A DNA stretch of 64,000 nucleotides, taken from positions 868,001 through 932,000 of the forward strand of contig NZ_BCRM01000001.1 of the NCBI RefSeq assembly GCF_001552595.1. The letters run 5' to 3'. The stretch is from Rhodococcus erythropolis NBRC 15567. Its GTDB lineage: Bacteria > Actinomycetota > Actinomycetes > Mycobacteriales > Mycobacteriaceae. Of the stretch, positions 17,575 to 26,231 are shown piece after piece (the first letter of the stretch is position 1; every line of letters starts with the position of its first letter). Under the pieces are notes generated by a model. That model worked only from the letters and a program-made list of their open reading frames with translations. It was not told where the DNA came from and ran no database searches. Made by a program: the position numbers and the translations under genes.

Positions 17575-18669
17575 ATGGGTACCACCACAGGCCGCGGACC
17601 GCTCGCCGGACTTCGCGTCGTAGAGCTTGCCGGAATCGGTCCAGGTCCCCACGCAGCGACGTTGCTCGCTGATCTCGGCGCTGACGTCGTCCGTGTTCAG
17701 CGCGCCGGTCGGATCCCCGGTCCCGGTCAGCCACGGGATCAGACCCAGCGTGGGCGTCGTATCTGCGAGGTGGACCTCAAGGACCCTGCCGGCGTCGACA
17801 TCGTTCTGGGATTGATCGAGCGTGCGGACGTGCTCATCGAGGGTTTCCGTCCCGGGGTCACCGAGCGGCTCGGTCTCGGCCCGGATGTTGCGCTGGAACG
17901 GAATCCGGCCCTGGTGTACGGCCGGATGACAGGATGGGGTCAGGAGGGGCCGCTTTCGCAGGCTGCCGGACACGACATCAACTACATCTCGCTGACCGGC
18001 GTCCTGCACGCGATAGGTCGTGCCGGTGAGCGTCCGGTTCCGCCGCTCAACATGGTGGGAGACTTCGGTGGTGGCTCGATGTTTCTGTTGTTCGGAATAC
18101 TTGCCGCGCTCTTCGAGCGACAGAAGTCCGGGCAGGGTCAGGTTGTCGATGCCGCCATGGTCGACGGGACGCTGGCGCTGTCACACATGATGTGGAGTTT
18201 CCGCGGTCTCGGACGCTGGTCTGACGAACGCGGTGTGAACATGCTCGACACCGGCGCCCCGTACTACGACACTTACGAGACATCCGACGGCAGATACATG
18301 GCAGTCGGTGCCGTCGAACCACAGTTCTATGCACTACTTCTGGCCGGTTTGGGACTTGATCCCGCGACGTTGCCGAGCCAGAACGACAAGAGTGCATGGC
18401 CGCACACGAAGAAAGTGTTTGCCGATGTGTTCGCGTCCAAGACACGCGACGAGTGGGCGGCGATCTTCGACGGCACCGATGCATGCACGACACCGGTTCT
18501 GACGTTTGCGGAAGCCTCATCCAATCCCCATGTTGCCCAGCGTGGTTCGCTCGTGGAACTGGACGGGGTCACTCAGCATCGTCCGGCGCCGCGATTTTCC
18601 CGCTCCGATCCGGGTCTGCCGTCGGCCCCTGCCGCTGAAGCCGTTGACGCAGGGACGTTGTGGACGTGA
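17575..18669 (+). CDS. alpha-methylacyl-CoA racemase
   Basis: This family III CoA-transferase-fold racemase of 364 residues interconverts (2R)- and (2S)-2-methylacyl-CoA so that S-specific dehydrogenases can act. The hallmark [11 protein letters not shown] and [10 protein letters not shown] motifs place the catalytic His at residue 133 and Asp at 163. The 30-residue spacing matches characterised racemases (mycobacterial Mcr). Its presence argues that the cluster degrades a 2-methyl-branched chain such as an isoprenoid or sterol-like side chain. The thioesterase gene overlaps its end. Confidence 0.9.
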   Translation: MGTTTGRGPLAGLRVVELAGIGPGPHAATLLADLGADVVRVQRAGRIPGPGQPRDQTQRGRRICEVDLKDPAGVDIVLGLIERADVLIEGFRPGVTERLGLGPDVALERNPALVYGRMTGWGQEGPLSQAAGHDINYISLTGVLHAIGRAGERPVPPLNMVGDFGGGSMFLLFGILAALFERQKSGQGQVVDAAMVDGTLALSHMMWSFRGLGRWSDERGVNMLDTGAPYYDTYETSDGRYMAVGAVEPQFYALLLAGLGLDPATLPSQNDKSAWPHTKKVFADVFASKTRDEWAAIFDGTDACTTPVLTFAEASSNPHVAQRGSLVELDGVTQHRPAPRFSRSDPGLPSAPAAEAVDAGTLWT

Positions 18670-19559
18670 CGCTCACCGAATCTCGAGAACTCGAGTCCTT
18701 CGATCTACACACGTTGCTGAGCCTGGACGACGTCGGACCCGACAGATTCCATGGGTACTGCCACGCTGGCTCTCCCGGGCGCATCTTCGGCGGGCATCTC
18801 GCGGCACAGGGCTTGACCGCCGCTGGTCGGACAGTGCCTGCGACTGCGGTGGTGCATTCCCTTCACGGATACTTCCTCAGCTCAGGCGATCCGCGGCAGC
18901 CCATCACCTACGAAGTCGGTCGTCTTCGTGACGGACGTACGTACTGGTCCCGTCAGGTCACTGCCCTGCAACTGGGCACGCCGATCTTCACACTCTCCGT
19001 GTCCTTCAAACTTCCGGAGGACAGCACCGATCGACAGGGGGAGATGCCCGTCGTACCTGCTCCGGAGGACCTTCCCGATCCATACGAGCGCTGGGCGAGT
19101 GCACGCGCCGACGAGTTCCGCGACAACAAGACACATCGTGCGATGGACATGAGATTCGTTGCGGACGAGGGTGAGCGCGAGCGGGGGTCGGTCGCACAGT
19201 CGGTGTGGTTCAAACCGAATCACGCCTTTCCCGACGAACCGCTGTTCCATGCCGGGGTCCTCACCTACGCTTCGGACTTGTCCTTGGCATCGACGGCCTC
19301 ACTCGACATCCAGCCCCACCGGTCGTTGATGGTCGGACCTTCGCGAGTGCTGATGGCGTCACTCGATCACGCGATCTGGTTTCACCGACCTTTCCGGGCC
19401 GACGAATGGATGCTCTTCGCTCAGGAAAGCAACTCCGCCACTGACGGTCGGGGATTCTCGACGGGCCACTTCTGGACACGCGACGGCGTCTTGGCTGCAA
19501 CCGTCGCCCAGGAGTCGCTCTTGCGGCGAGTTGACGGGCCACCGTGGCCTCGGGCCTAG
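18660..19559 (+). CDS. tesB: acyl-CoA thioesterase II (TesB-like)
   Basis: This double-hotdog thioesterase hydrolyses acyl-CoA to free acid and CoA. The N-terminal half has [21 protein letters not shown] and [13 protein letters not shown]. The second half carries [20 protein letters not shown] with the catalytic Asp. At 299 residues it has normal length. GTG at 18660 or 18666 are both possible; the latter would give a GTGA overlap with the racemase stop. It probably relieves CoA trapping in the pathway. Confidence 0.88.
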   Translation: MDVTLTESRELESFDLHTLLSLDDVGPDRFHGYCHAGSPGRIFGGHLAAQGLTAAGRTVPATAVVHSLHGYFLSSGDPRQPITYEVGRLRDGRTYWSRQVTALQLGTPIFTLSVSFKLPEDSTDRQGEMPVVPAPEDLPDPYERWASARADEFRDNKTHRAMDMRFVADEGERERGSVAQSVWFKPNHAFPDEPLFHAGVLTYASDLSLASTASLDIQPHRSLMVGPSRVLMASLDHAIWFHRPFRADEWMLFAQESNSATDGRGFSTGHFWTRDGVLAATVAQESLLRRVDGPPWPRA

Positions 19560-19568
19560 GATGAAGCA

Positions 19569-19922
19569 ATGTCTGGGAAGAGTGAAGCCGAGCACCAACC
19601 ACGCGTCTGTGACGCGGCGTTGGCTCGCGCTTTCAGCTTTCTCGGCAAACGCTGGAACGGTGTGATCCTGGCGACGCTCCTCGGTGGTCCGGCGGGATTT
19701 GCGGAACTCAAGCGTGCAGTGGGCAAGATCAGCGACTCCGTGCTCTCGGACCGATTGACCGAACTGGCTGGTGCGGGCCTGGTCACGCGGACCGTCGACG
19801 CCGGCCCGCCCATCGCTGTGGAGTACGAACTCACGGCGTCGGGGCAGGCGCTGCTCCCCGCTCTCAGCGAACTGACAACGTGGGCCGCCGAAAACCTGCC
19901 ACCCGAGAGTTGCCCGAACTGA
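19569..19922 (+). CDS. HxlR-family winged-helix regulator
   Basis: This DNA-binding protein of 117 residues has a typical HxlR core: ALARAFSFLGKRWNGVILATLLGGPAGFAELKRAV, DSVLSDRLTELAGAGLV and the wing YELTASGQALLP. A single Cys at residue 14 sits where redox- or aldehyde-sensing members have theirs. It follows the thioesterase by nine bases and ends one base from the convergent PPOX gene. Its target could be the catabolic arm or the PPOX promoter. Confidence 0.88.
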   Translation: MSGKSEAEHQPRVCDAALARAFSFLGKRWNGVILATLLGGPAGFAELKRAVGKISDSVLSDRLTELAGAGLVTRTVDAGPPIAVEYELTASGQALLPALSELTTWAAENLPPESCPN

Positions 19923-19923
19923 C

Positions 19924-20340
19924 CTATTGCGTGTGAACAGTCTTGTGAGATTCGTACCAGGTGTCACCTGCCGGTTCTCCCGCCAAGTTCCAACTCCACG
20001 AGACTGTCGGCGTGATGCGTGAATAGATTCCGGGACCGACCATTCCTACCCTTTCGATCGGCTGTTCAGCGATTCCGTAGATCCTGATCCCGCGCGCGAC
20101 AAACGGCTCGAATGACGGCATGTCGTCGATGACGAGGGCTACTTCGAGTTGTCCTGACCCGATATTGCGGAACTTCTTGGTTTTCAGGACACTCTGGCCG
20201 CCCCCGCCGATCCAGAAGTGGGCCCCGTCGTATTCGAAGGCCAATGGCACGACGTCTGGTTGCCCGTGCGGTGAGAGCGTCGCTACGCGCGCCAGTGGCT
20301 GCGACTGCATGTATGCGATTTCTTCTTCCGTGAATGCCAT
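19924..20340 (-). CDS. pyridoxamine 5'-phosphate oxidase-like, F420-class (PPOX) protein
   Basis: This small split-barrel flavin/F420-binding protein of 138 residues is a putative oxidoreductase of unknown substrate. It has ARVATLSPHGQPDVVPLAFEYDG and KTKKFRNIGSGQLEVALVIDD, as in actinobacterial PPOX class F420-dependent enzymes. ATG at 20340 is preceded by GGAGAAC on the minus strand. It is convergent with the HxlR gene. Confidence 0.82.
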   Translation of the reverse strand: MAFTEEEIAYMQSQPLARVATLSPHGQPDVVPLAFEYDGAHFWIGGGGQSVLKTKKFRNIGSGQLEVALVIDDMPSFEPFVARGIRIYGIAEQPIERVGMVGPGIYSRITPTVSWSWNLAGEPAGDTWYESHKTVHTQ

Positions 20341-20369
20341 CTGTTCTCCTTCGGGGACGAAACACGTAC

Positions 20370-20388
20370 GCAACGTAGATGCAACGTA
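20370..20388. repeat. GCAACGTA direct repeat in the PPOX promoter
   Basis: GCAACGTA occurs at 20370-20377 and 20381-20388, one helical turn apart, 30-48 bases upstream of the PPOX start. It may be a regulator site, for example for the neighbouring HxlR protein. Confidence 0.4.
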
Positions 20389-20579
20389 ATCAAAACTAGT
20401 GTTCTGGATCACACAGTGTTCGTGTGGTCGAGAGGCCTTTGGTCACGAATCTGTGGGCAGAACGGGTCCTGGTTCGCTACCGGTGGTGGATGAGGACAAG
20501 GTTCCGCGGGTTGAGCACACAGCTCGCGGAACCGCCCCACCACGCGCCCCGGCAAGGGCACCGGCCGACAGGAGTTCAG

Positions 20580-21428
20580 GTGTCCGTAGTTGCGGAAGTC
20601 TCGGCGATCGATTTCGCGGAGACCGAATTCGATTGGGCGCAGCGATCGACGCTGATTCGTGAAGTCGACCCACTCGTTCCGGGGCCACCATCCTTGGCGA
20701 TGTGTCTGAGCGAGCCGACGCGCGGACTGGTCGACATCGCTTCACTGCTTCTCGCGGCTCCTTGGTTGCTTCGATCGCCGCGTGGGGACGGGCATCCGGT
20801 CCTCGTTCTCCCCGGATTGCTGACTTCGGACGTGTCGACTCTCGCCTTGAGGATGTACCTGAGCTTTCTCGGATACCGGGTTCACGGTTGGAATCTGGGT
20901 CTGAACACCGGTCCGACGGCGACGGTGGTCGACGGATTGCCTGCCGCATTGGCCGAGGTAGCTGATCGATACGAGCAGAAGGTGTCGGTGATCGGCTGGA
21001 GTTTGGGCGGTATCTACGCTCGAAAGCTGGCGAGGGATCTGCCGGATTCGGTACGTCAGGTAGTGACACTCGGAAGTCCTTTCGGTCTCACCAGTCTGGA
21101 GCAGACGAGAGTCGGATCTCTCTACGCTCGTTTGTCCGGTAATCACGCGATACTGCCTCCGGTCGACGGCATCGAATCCGAACAGGGATCGCCTATTTCC
21201 GTTCCTGCCACGTCGGTCTACTCCAGGCACGACGGTATCGTTCCATGGCAAGCGTGCTGTGAAACCTCGGCAGGCCTGTCGGAAAGCATTGCGGTGCAAG
21301 GCAGTCACATGGGGTTGACCCACAACCCGTCGGCGTTGTGGACCGTTGCCGATCGTCTGGCGCAGGACGTCGACAACTGGCAACCTTTTGCGGCTCCGAA
21401 ACGGCTTCGACGCATGTTTCCCTGCTGA
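20580..21428 (+). CDS. alpha/beta hydrolase fold protein
   Basis: This probable esterase or lipase has 282 residues. The nucleophile elbow GWSLGGIYAR follows a PVLVLPGLL oxyanion strand, and the late GSHMGLTHNPSALW may hold the catalytic His. GTG at 20580 is chosen because AGGAG stands six bases before it; an earlier GTG at 20424 would add 52 Arg/His-rich residues of poor quality. It is divergent from the PPOX gene. Confidence 0.75.
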   Translation: MSVVAEVSAIDFAETEFDWAQRSTLIREVDPLVPGPPSLAMCLSEPTRGLVDIASLLLAAPWLLRSPRGDGHPVLVLPGLLTSDVSTLALRMYLSFLGYRVHGWNLGLNTGPTATVVDGLPAALAEVADRYEQKVSVIGWSLGGIYARKLARDLPDSVRQVVTLGSPFGLTSLEQTRVGSLYARLSGNHAILPPVDGIESEQGSPISVPATSVYSRHDGIVPWQACCETSAGLSESIAVQGSHMGLTHNPSALWTVADRLAQDVDNWQPFAAPKRLRRMFPC

Positions 21429-21605
21429 GGTACGAGGCTGGGGTGTGGGGGAGAACCCTGAGTCAGACGCGGGGACGGACTCGTACCTGAGGACACACCG
21501 CGTCGGAAAAGATGGGTCCATGGCCTGATGCGCACAGGTGGATCGGCAGCGGATAGTGGAGGTCGACGCGGATGAACCGCGAGTTCCGTTGAAAGGAAAC
21601 AGCAC

Positions 21606-21809
21606 ATGACCTCCCCGATGAAGACCCGCAAGCTCACCCGCGCCCGCTCGGGAGCAATGTTCGGTGGGGTGTGCGCCGGAATCGCTCGATACTTCGGTTG
21701 GAAGTCGTCGACTGTCCGCTTGCTGTTCGTGCTCTCGTGCCTGCTGCCCGGCCCGCAGTTTCTGATCTACATCGTGATGTGGATTTTCATTCCTCGTGAG
21801 CAGATCTGA
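21606..21809 (+). CDS. PspC-domain small membrane protein
   Basis: This is a 67-residue PspC domain protein. TRARSGAMFGGVCAGIARYFG is followed by STVRLLFVLSCLL and a hydrophobic C-terminal helix ending in IPREQI. PspC domains act in envelope stress sensing; stand-alone short forms are common in actinobacteria. AAAGGAAA lies before the ATG. It converges on a TetR gene. Confidence 0.87.
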   Translation: MTSPMKTRKLTRARSGAMFGGVCAGIARYFGWKSSTVRLLFVLSCLLPGPQFLIYIVMWIFIPREQI

Positions 21810-21818
21810 CCGAACCGC

Positions 21819-22478
21819 TCAACGGCGGCGGTCTTTCAGGCATTGCTTGGCCTCGTGCAATTCCTCCGAACTCAGTGGAGGAAGGGGGAGTGCGTCACGG
21901 TGCAACCCCTCCGTGCGTAGACCGTCGAGCATCACCGAGAGGTATCGACGCCACACGGTCGGGTTGACGGGCTGAGCAAATTCGGTGACTGCGCCCACCA
22001 TGAAGATGAGGCCGAACAGGTCCGTCGGTACGGCGTCGGGGCGCAGCATCCCGGCCTCCTGGGCCCGGTAGAAGATCCTCTCGACCGACGGTTCGATGAT
22101 GGATCGTTGGCATGCGACTTGCTCGCATCCCTCGTCGGTTCCGTTCAGGACGTCTTTGAGCCCGCGGTTGACCGACATACGGCTGCAGGCGAATTCGGCA
22201 AAGGTGACAAGTCCGTCCCACGGATCCGGATTGGCGAGTGACGCGTCCGCGGCCGCCGCCATGTCGGCGAAGTTCTGTTGGAAGACTCCGTCGATCAATT
22301 CTTCCTTGCTGGCGAACCGCCGATAGACCGTTCCGACGCCGACACCCGCGCGCCGGGCGACGTCGTCGAGTGTGACGTCGATCCCTTCTTCGGCGAACAA
22401 TTCACGTGCGGCGTCGATGATCAACTGCCGATTACGTGCAGCATCGGCGCGAAGGGGGCGCTCCATTGCGGTACTCAT
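21819..22478 (-). CDS. TetR-family regulator divergent from the MFS exporter
   Basis: This 219-residue repressor has its HTH in LDDVARRAGVGVGTVYRRFASKEELI. It is closely related in the DNA-binding part to the TetR gene at 24124-24831. It is transcribed away from the 14-TM exporter, and the shared 99-base gap holds two 17-bp-class palindromes, so it very probably represses the exporter and itself. Confidence 0.9.
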   Translation of the reverse strand: MSTAMERPLRADAARNRQLIIDAARELFAEEGIDVTLDDVARRAGVGVGTVYRRFASKEELIDGVFQQNFADMAAAADASLANPDPWDGLVTFAEFACSRMSVNRGLKDVLNGTDEGCEQVACQRSIIEPSVERIFYRAQEAGMLRPDAVPTDLFGLIFMVGAVTEFAQPVNPTVWRRYLSVMLDGLRTEGLHRDALPLPPLSSEELHEAKQCLKDRRR

Positions 22479-22500
22479 GTCCCCACTCTACCCGCCAAGT

Positions 22501-22557
22501 GGAGACAGCCTCTCCGTTTTCGTGTAGCGTTTTTGCTAACCGGAGAAGCCATCTCCG
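22501..22557. promoter_or_regulatory. paired palindromic operators in the TetR/exporter gap
   Basis: GGAGA-N5-TCTCC at 22501-22515 and CGGAGA-N5-TCTCCG at 22541-22557 have centres 41 bases apart, about four helical turns. They lie between the divergent starts at 22478 and 22578. Confidence 0.75.
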
Positions 22558-22577
22558 CATAGGTTGGGCGAGGGACT

Positions 22578-24074
22578 ATGTCAGACATTGCTGAACGGAC
22601 TGAATTCGAGCAGTCCTCAGCGCCTTCAGGGGACAACCACGCAAAGCGGTGGCTGGTTCTCGCGGTTCTGGGAATTGCGCAGCTGATGGTGGTCTTGGAT
22701 GCCACCATCGTCAACATCGCGCTGCCTGCTGCGCAGCGCTCACTGGAGTTCGGTGATTCGGACCGCCAGTGGATCATCACGGCATACGCATTGGCGTTCG
22801 GCAGCTTGCTGCTACTCGGCGGTCGATTGAGCGACTTGTTCGGGCGCAGGCGAACTTTCATCGTCGGCCTGATCGGCTTCGCAGTGGCTTCCGCCATCGG
22901 TGGCGCAGCCGTCAACTTCGAAATGCTTGTTGCCGCTCGTGCCGGCCAGGGCGTATTCGGTGCGCTCCTTGCCCCGGCAGCCCTGTCGCTGCTGTCCGTG
23001 ACATTCACGGATCCAGGTGAGCGTGCCAAGGCTTTCGGTATCTTCGGTGCCGTTGCCGGCGGCGGTGGCGCCATCGGACTGCTGCTCGGCGGCGCACTCA
23101 CCGAGTGGGTCGACTGGCGCTGGTGCCTCTTCGTGAATCTCTTCTTCGCGGCGATCGCCCTGGTCGGAGCAGTCCTGTTGCTCGCGCCGCACACCAGTGA
23201 CTCGCGACCCAAACTCGACATCCCGGGAACGATCCTGGTATCGATCAGCTTGTTCAGCATCGTCTTCGGATTCTCGAAGGCCGAATCGGACGGGTGGAGT
23301 GCAACTCCCACCATCTCGTGGCTCGTTGCCGGCGTCGTGTTCATGGCGGCGTTCATCTACTGGCAGACCAAGTCCGAGCACCCGCTCCTTCCGCTGCGGG
23401 TGGTCCTCGACCGAATCCGGGCTGGCTCGTACCTGGCGATCTTCCTTTCCGGCGCAGGCATGTTCGCAGTCTTCCTGTTCCTGACGTACTACATGCAGCT
23501 GATCCTCGGGTACAGCCCGATCATGACCGGCCTCGCATTCATGCCGATGGTGTTCGGAATCGTGACAGCGGCAACGCTTTCGACAGCGGTTTTGCTACCG
23601 CGTGTCGGTCCGCGAGTGCTGATCGTGAGCGGAATGGTCATCGCGGCGATCGGAATGACGCTGCTGGCCCAGATTTCCGTGGACAGCACCTATGCAGTCC
23701 ACATTCTGCCGGGGCTCGTTGTCACCGGACTCGGCATGGGCAGCATTTTCGCCCCGTCGATGCAGGGAGCAACTTCAGGCGTGCATCACGAAGATGCCGG
23801 CGTTGCATCTGCCACGGTCAACACGATGCAGCAGGTGGGCGGCTCGATCGGAACTGCACTGCTCAGCACGATTGCAGCCTCGGCTTCCACCAACTACCTG
23901 GTGGGCCGCGAGATGAATCCGCTGACCCAGGCACAGGCTGCCGTCGAGAGTTACACCACGACGTTCTATTGGGCCGCAGGCATATTCGCGGTCGGTGCGG
24001 TCTTGACCGGACTGGTTCTTCGGAGTGGACTGCTTCCGGATTCGCCGGAAGGTGAACCGGTAATCGCTCACTGA
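22578..24074 (+). CDS. MFS multidrug exporter, DHA2/EmrB-QacA type (14 TM)
   Basis: This proton-coupled drug efflux permease of 498 residues has about 14 hydrophobic segments. Motif A appears as LLGGRLSDLFGRRRTFIVG and the DHA2 start as LMVVLDATIVNIALPAAQRSL. It lies between two related TetR genes, one divergent and one convergent. GCGAGGGA precedes the ATG. It ends in a strong hairpin shared with the convergent regulator. Confidence 0.92.
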   Translation: MSDIAERTEFEQSSAPSGDNHAKRWLVLAVLGIAQLMVVLDATIVNIALPAAQRSLEFGDSDRQWIITAYALAFGSLLLLGGRLSDLFGRRRTFIVGLIGFAVASAIGGAAVNFEMLVAARAGQGVFGALLAPAALSLLSVTFTDPGERAKAFGIFGAVAGGGGAIGLLLGGALTEWVDWRWCLFVNLFFAAIALVGAVLLLAPHTSDSRPKLDIPGTILVSISLFSIVFGFSKAESDGWSATPTISWLVAGVVFMAAFIYWQTKSEHPLLPLRVVLDRIRAGSYLAIFLSGAGMFAVFLFLTYYMQLILGYSPIMTGLAFMPMVFGIVTAATLSTAVLLPRVGPRVLIVSGMVIAAIGMTLLAQISVDSTYAVHILPGLVVTGLGMGSIFAPSMQGATSGVHHEDAGVASATVNTMQQVGGSIGTALLSTIAASASTNYLVGREMNPLTQAQAAVESYTTTFYWAAGIFAVGAVLTGLVLRSGLLPDSPEGEPVIAH

Positions 24075-24080
24075 CAGCAA

Positions 24081-24119
24081 ATTTCGGGGTCGACGCCATT
24101 GCGGCGTCGACCCCGAAAT
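24081..24119. terminator. bidirectional hairpin terminator
   Basis: A perfect 17-bp stem (24081-24097 with 24103-24119) and five-base loop lie between the convergent stops at 24074 and 24124. A/T at the stem base serves both strands. Confidence 0.88.
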
Positions 24120-24123
24120 CGAG

Positions 24124-24831
24124 TCAGCAGTTCTTATCGGGCGATGCCTGAAACCGATGAAGGACGTGATCGAGTTGTTCGGAGGAAAGCGCCGGGACGG
24201 GCAACTCGCGATGGCCGGTGCGGGACGCGCAGAGTCCGTCGATCATGAACCCGAGTGCGCGGCGGTAAGCCTGTGGGGCCTCGTCGCCGCCGAACTTCTG
24301 GGCCATCTTGACGACCTGCATGAGAAGCGGAATGTCGTTGACTTCGAAGTCGCTCCGCAGGGTGCCCTGTTCTTTGGCACGATTGACAAGTGCCGCGGTG
24401 TGCTGAGCGATCCCGGCGCGCGCGCGAGCGAAAGTGTCGGACGCGAAGCGCCCGTCCATCAGGAGATCGCCGAATCCGCGGTTGTCTGCCATGCGCAGGG
24501 AGATCACGTCGAGAAAGTAGACAAGACCTTCCCAGGCGTCTGGCATCTCCCGGGCGGTGGCGGCAATCGTTTCGATCTCGGAGCACCGTGTGTCGAACAG
24601 GGCCTGGATCAGCTCGTCCTTGCTGGCGAACCGGCGATAGACGGTGCCGACGCCGACGCCGGCGTGCTTGGCGACGTCCGCCAGCGTGGCGTCGAGTCCT
24701 TGGGCAGCGAACACCTCGCGAGCGGAGTTGAGGATGCGCTCGAGGTTGGCCTTGGCGTCGGACCGAAGGCGCGGCTGTGAGCAGTCGGCCGAGGTCCCCG
24801 CATGAGAAGCGTCGGGGTGTGTTGTCGGCAT
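24124..24831 (-). CDS. TetR-family regulator divergent from the GtrA-like gene
   Basis: This TetR protein of about 235 residues has its HTH in LADVAKHAGVGVGTVYRRFASKDELI, nearly the same as in the TetR at 21819-22478, and shares the ending pattern PALSSEQLDHV / PPLSSEELHEA. ATG at 24831 is preferred to a GTG at 24837. Its divergent promoter region carries two CGGAA-type 17-bp palindromes, so it is probably autoregulated and controls the GtrA-like gene. Confidence 0.88.
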   Translation of the reverse strand: MPTTHPDASHAGTSADCSQPRLRSDAKANLERILNSAREVFAAQGLDATLADVAKHAGVGVGTVYRRFASKDELIQALFDTRCSEIETIAATAREMPDAWEGLVYFLDVISLRMADNRGFGDLLMDGRFASDTFARARAGIAQHTAALVNRAKEQGTLRSDFEVNDIPLLMQVVKMAQKFGGDEAPQAYRRALGFMIDGLCASRTGHRELPVPALSSEQLDHVLHRFQASPDKNC

Positions 24832-24853
24832 CCTCACAGTCTACGGCACTAAG

Positions 24854-24906
24854 CGGAATGATCGATTCCGTTAGTGCTATATTACTAAGCGGAACGTGTG
24901 GTTCCG
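24854..24906. promoter_or_regulatory. paired palindromic operators between TetR and GtrA-like genes
   Basis: CGGAAT-N5-ATTCCG (24854-24870) and CGGAAC-N5-GTTCCG (24890-24906) have centres 36 bases apart, and ACTAAGCGGAA precedes both. The architecture matches the CGGAGA-N5-TCTCCG operator of the sister regulator at 22541-22557. Confidence 0.75.
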
Positions 24907-24930
24907 ATTGTCCGTATGAGAGAAGCCGAT

Positions 24931-25410
24931 ATGAGCACGTCTGACATCTGGGTCGGGAGCAATCCGATCTCGATGGTGGGTACGCGGAGTGCAGGTTTCG
25001 CGGCAACGAGGCTTCGTGCTCTTGCCGGCGACGGCGCCTTTGCTCAGCTCGTTCGTTTTGCCCTCGTCGGCGGAGCCAGCAACATCTTGTACTTTGCCGC
25101 TTTTCTGGCGCTGCGCGGTGACGGAGCGCTGGTCGCCAACGCCGTTGGTGCAGTCTTGAGCACCATTCTGGCCAACGAACTGCATCGCCGGCTCACCTTC
25201 CATGCCGCGGATCGCGTCAACTGGTTCACCGCGCAGTGGGAAGGCGGTGGACTCGCTCTGGTCGGGTTGATCGCCAGTTCGGCCGCCATCAGTGCGCTCG
25301 GCTTCCTTCTCCCCGGAGCCGACGGACTTCTTCAAGCCGGGCTTGTGATCGCAGTGAGTGGAATTGTCGGTGGCCTGCGATTCGTCGCTCTTCGCGGTTG
25401 GGTTTTCTGA
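24931..25410 (+). CDS. GtrA-like membrane protein
   Basis: This four-helix GtrA/DPMS-type protein has 159 residues. FAQLVRFALVGGASNILYFAAF and ANELHRRLTFH are typical. Relatives move or present lipid-linked sugars for cell-envelope polysaccharides. ATG at 24931 follows GAGAGAAGCC. The gene is divergent from the TetR gene and may be its target. Confidence 0.8.
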   Translation: MSTSDIWVGSNPISMVGTRSAGFAATRLRALAGDGAFAQLVRFALVGGASNILYFAAFLALRGDGALVANAVGAVLSTILANELHRRLTFHAADRVNWFTAQWEGGGLALVGLIASSAAISALGFLLPGADGLLQAGLVIAVSGIVGGLRFVALRGWVF

Positions 25411-25460
25411 GCGGTTCTCGAATTCGAATCGGACTCGGCTCGTAGGGAACACTGTGACCT

Positions 25461-26231
25461 ATGAGCCTTTCGATAGCCGACTCCGGCATCCGTCTGGCTG
25501 TCCTCTGCATCGTCATGGCTCTTGTCGCCACGCTCGTCTACCGATTCACCTCTCTCGGTAGCGTTCGGGTAGTCCCCGGCGCACTCGCTCGTGGCGCTCT
25601 TCAGTTGGCTGCGATTTCGTTGATCCTCGCCGCAGCCTTGGCTCACATCTGGTCAGCGCTCCTCGTGCTCGTCGGCATGTTCGCTGCGGCGTCGTTCACC
25701 GCGGCACGACGCTGCGGCGCAGGAACGTCCGGAGCGTGGCTGACCATCGCCTTGGCGTCGGGAATCGGTGTGGTTCTGCCACTGATGCTGCTGTCCGGAG
25801 TGGTTCCGCTGGAAGGCATCGCTCTGGTGCCGATCGGCGGAATTGTTCTGGGCGGCGCGATGACTGCAACATCGATGGCAGCCAAACGCGGACTCGACGC
25901 CGTCGACGACCGGTACGGGGAAGTCGAAGCCGCACTGAGCCTTGGATTTTCCCAGCGCGATGCACGGTGGGAAGTAGCCCGCACCGCTGCCTCCGACGCC
26001 CTGCTACCGGGAGTCGACCAGACGCGCACCGTCGGCCTCGTGACATTGCCCGGCGCTTTTGTCGGCGTTTTGCTCGCGACGGGGTCGGCCGTTCAAGCCG
26101 GTGCCGTGCAAATTCTTGTGCTGGCAGGGCTGCTGTTGGCGCAAACCTGCTCGGTCGCCGTGGCGTTGGAACTCGTCGCCCGCGGCTTCGTCTTTCGAGG
26201 TAAGACTGTCAGGCCTGCGCGAGTTCGTTGA
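25461..26231 (+). CDS. FetB/YbbM-like ABC permease (UPF0014)
   Basis: This integral membrane protein of 256 residues has about seven hydrophobic segments and the UPF0014 signature DALLPGVDQTRTVGLVTLPGAFVGVLLATGS. E. coli FetB pairs with the ATPase FetA in iron export. No ATPase gene is adjacent, which is unusual. Its last 23 bases overlap the convergent SDR gene. Confidence 0.78.
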   Translation: MSLSIADSGIRLAVLCIVMALVATLVYRFTSLGSVRVVPGALARGALQLAAISLILAAALAHIWSALLVLVGMFAAASFTAARRCGAGTSGAWLTIALASGIGVVLPLMLLSGVVPLEGIALVPIGGIVLGGAMTATSMAAKRGLDAVDDRYGEVEAALSLGFSQRDARWEVARTAASDALLPGVDQTRTVGLVTLPGAFVGVLLATGSAVQAGAVQILVLAGLLLAQTCSVAVALELVARGFVFRGKTVRPARVR

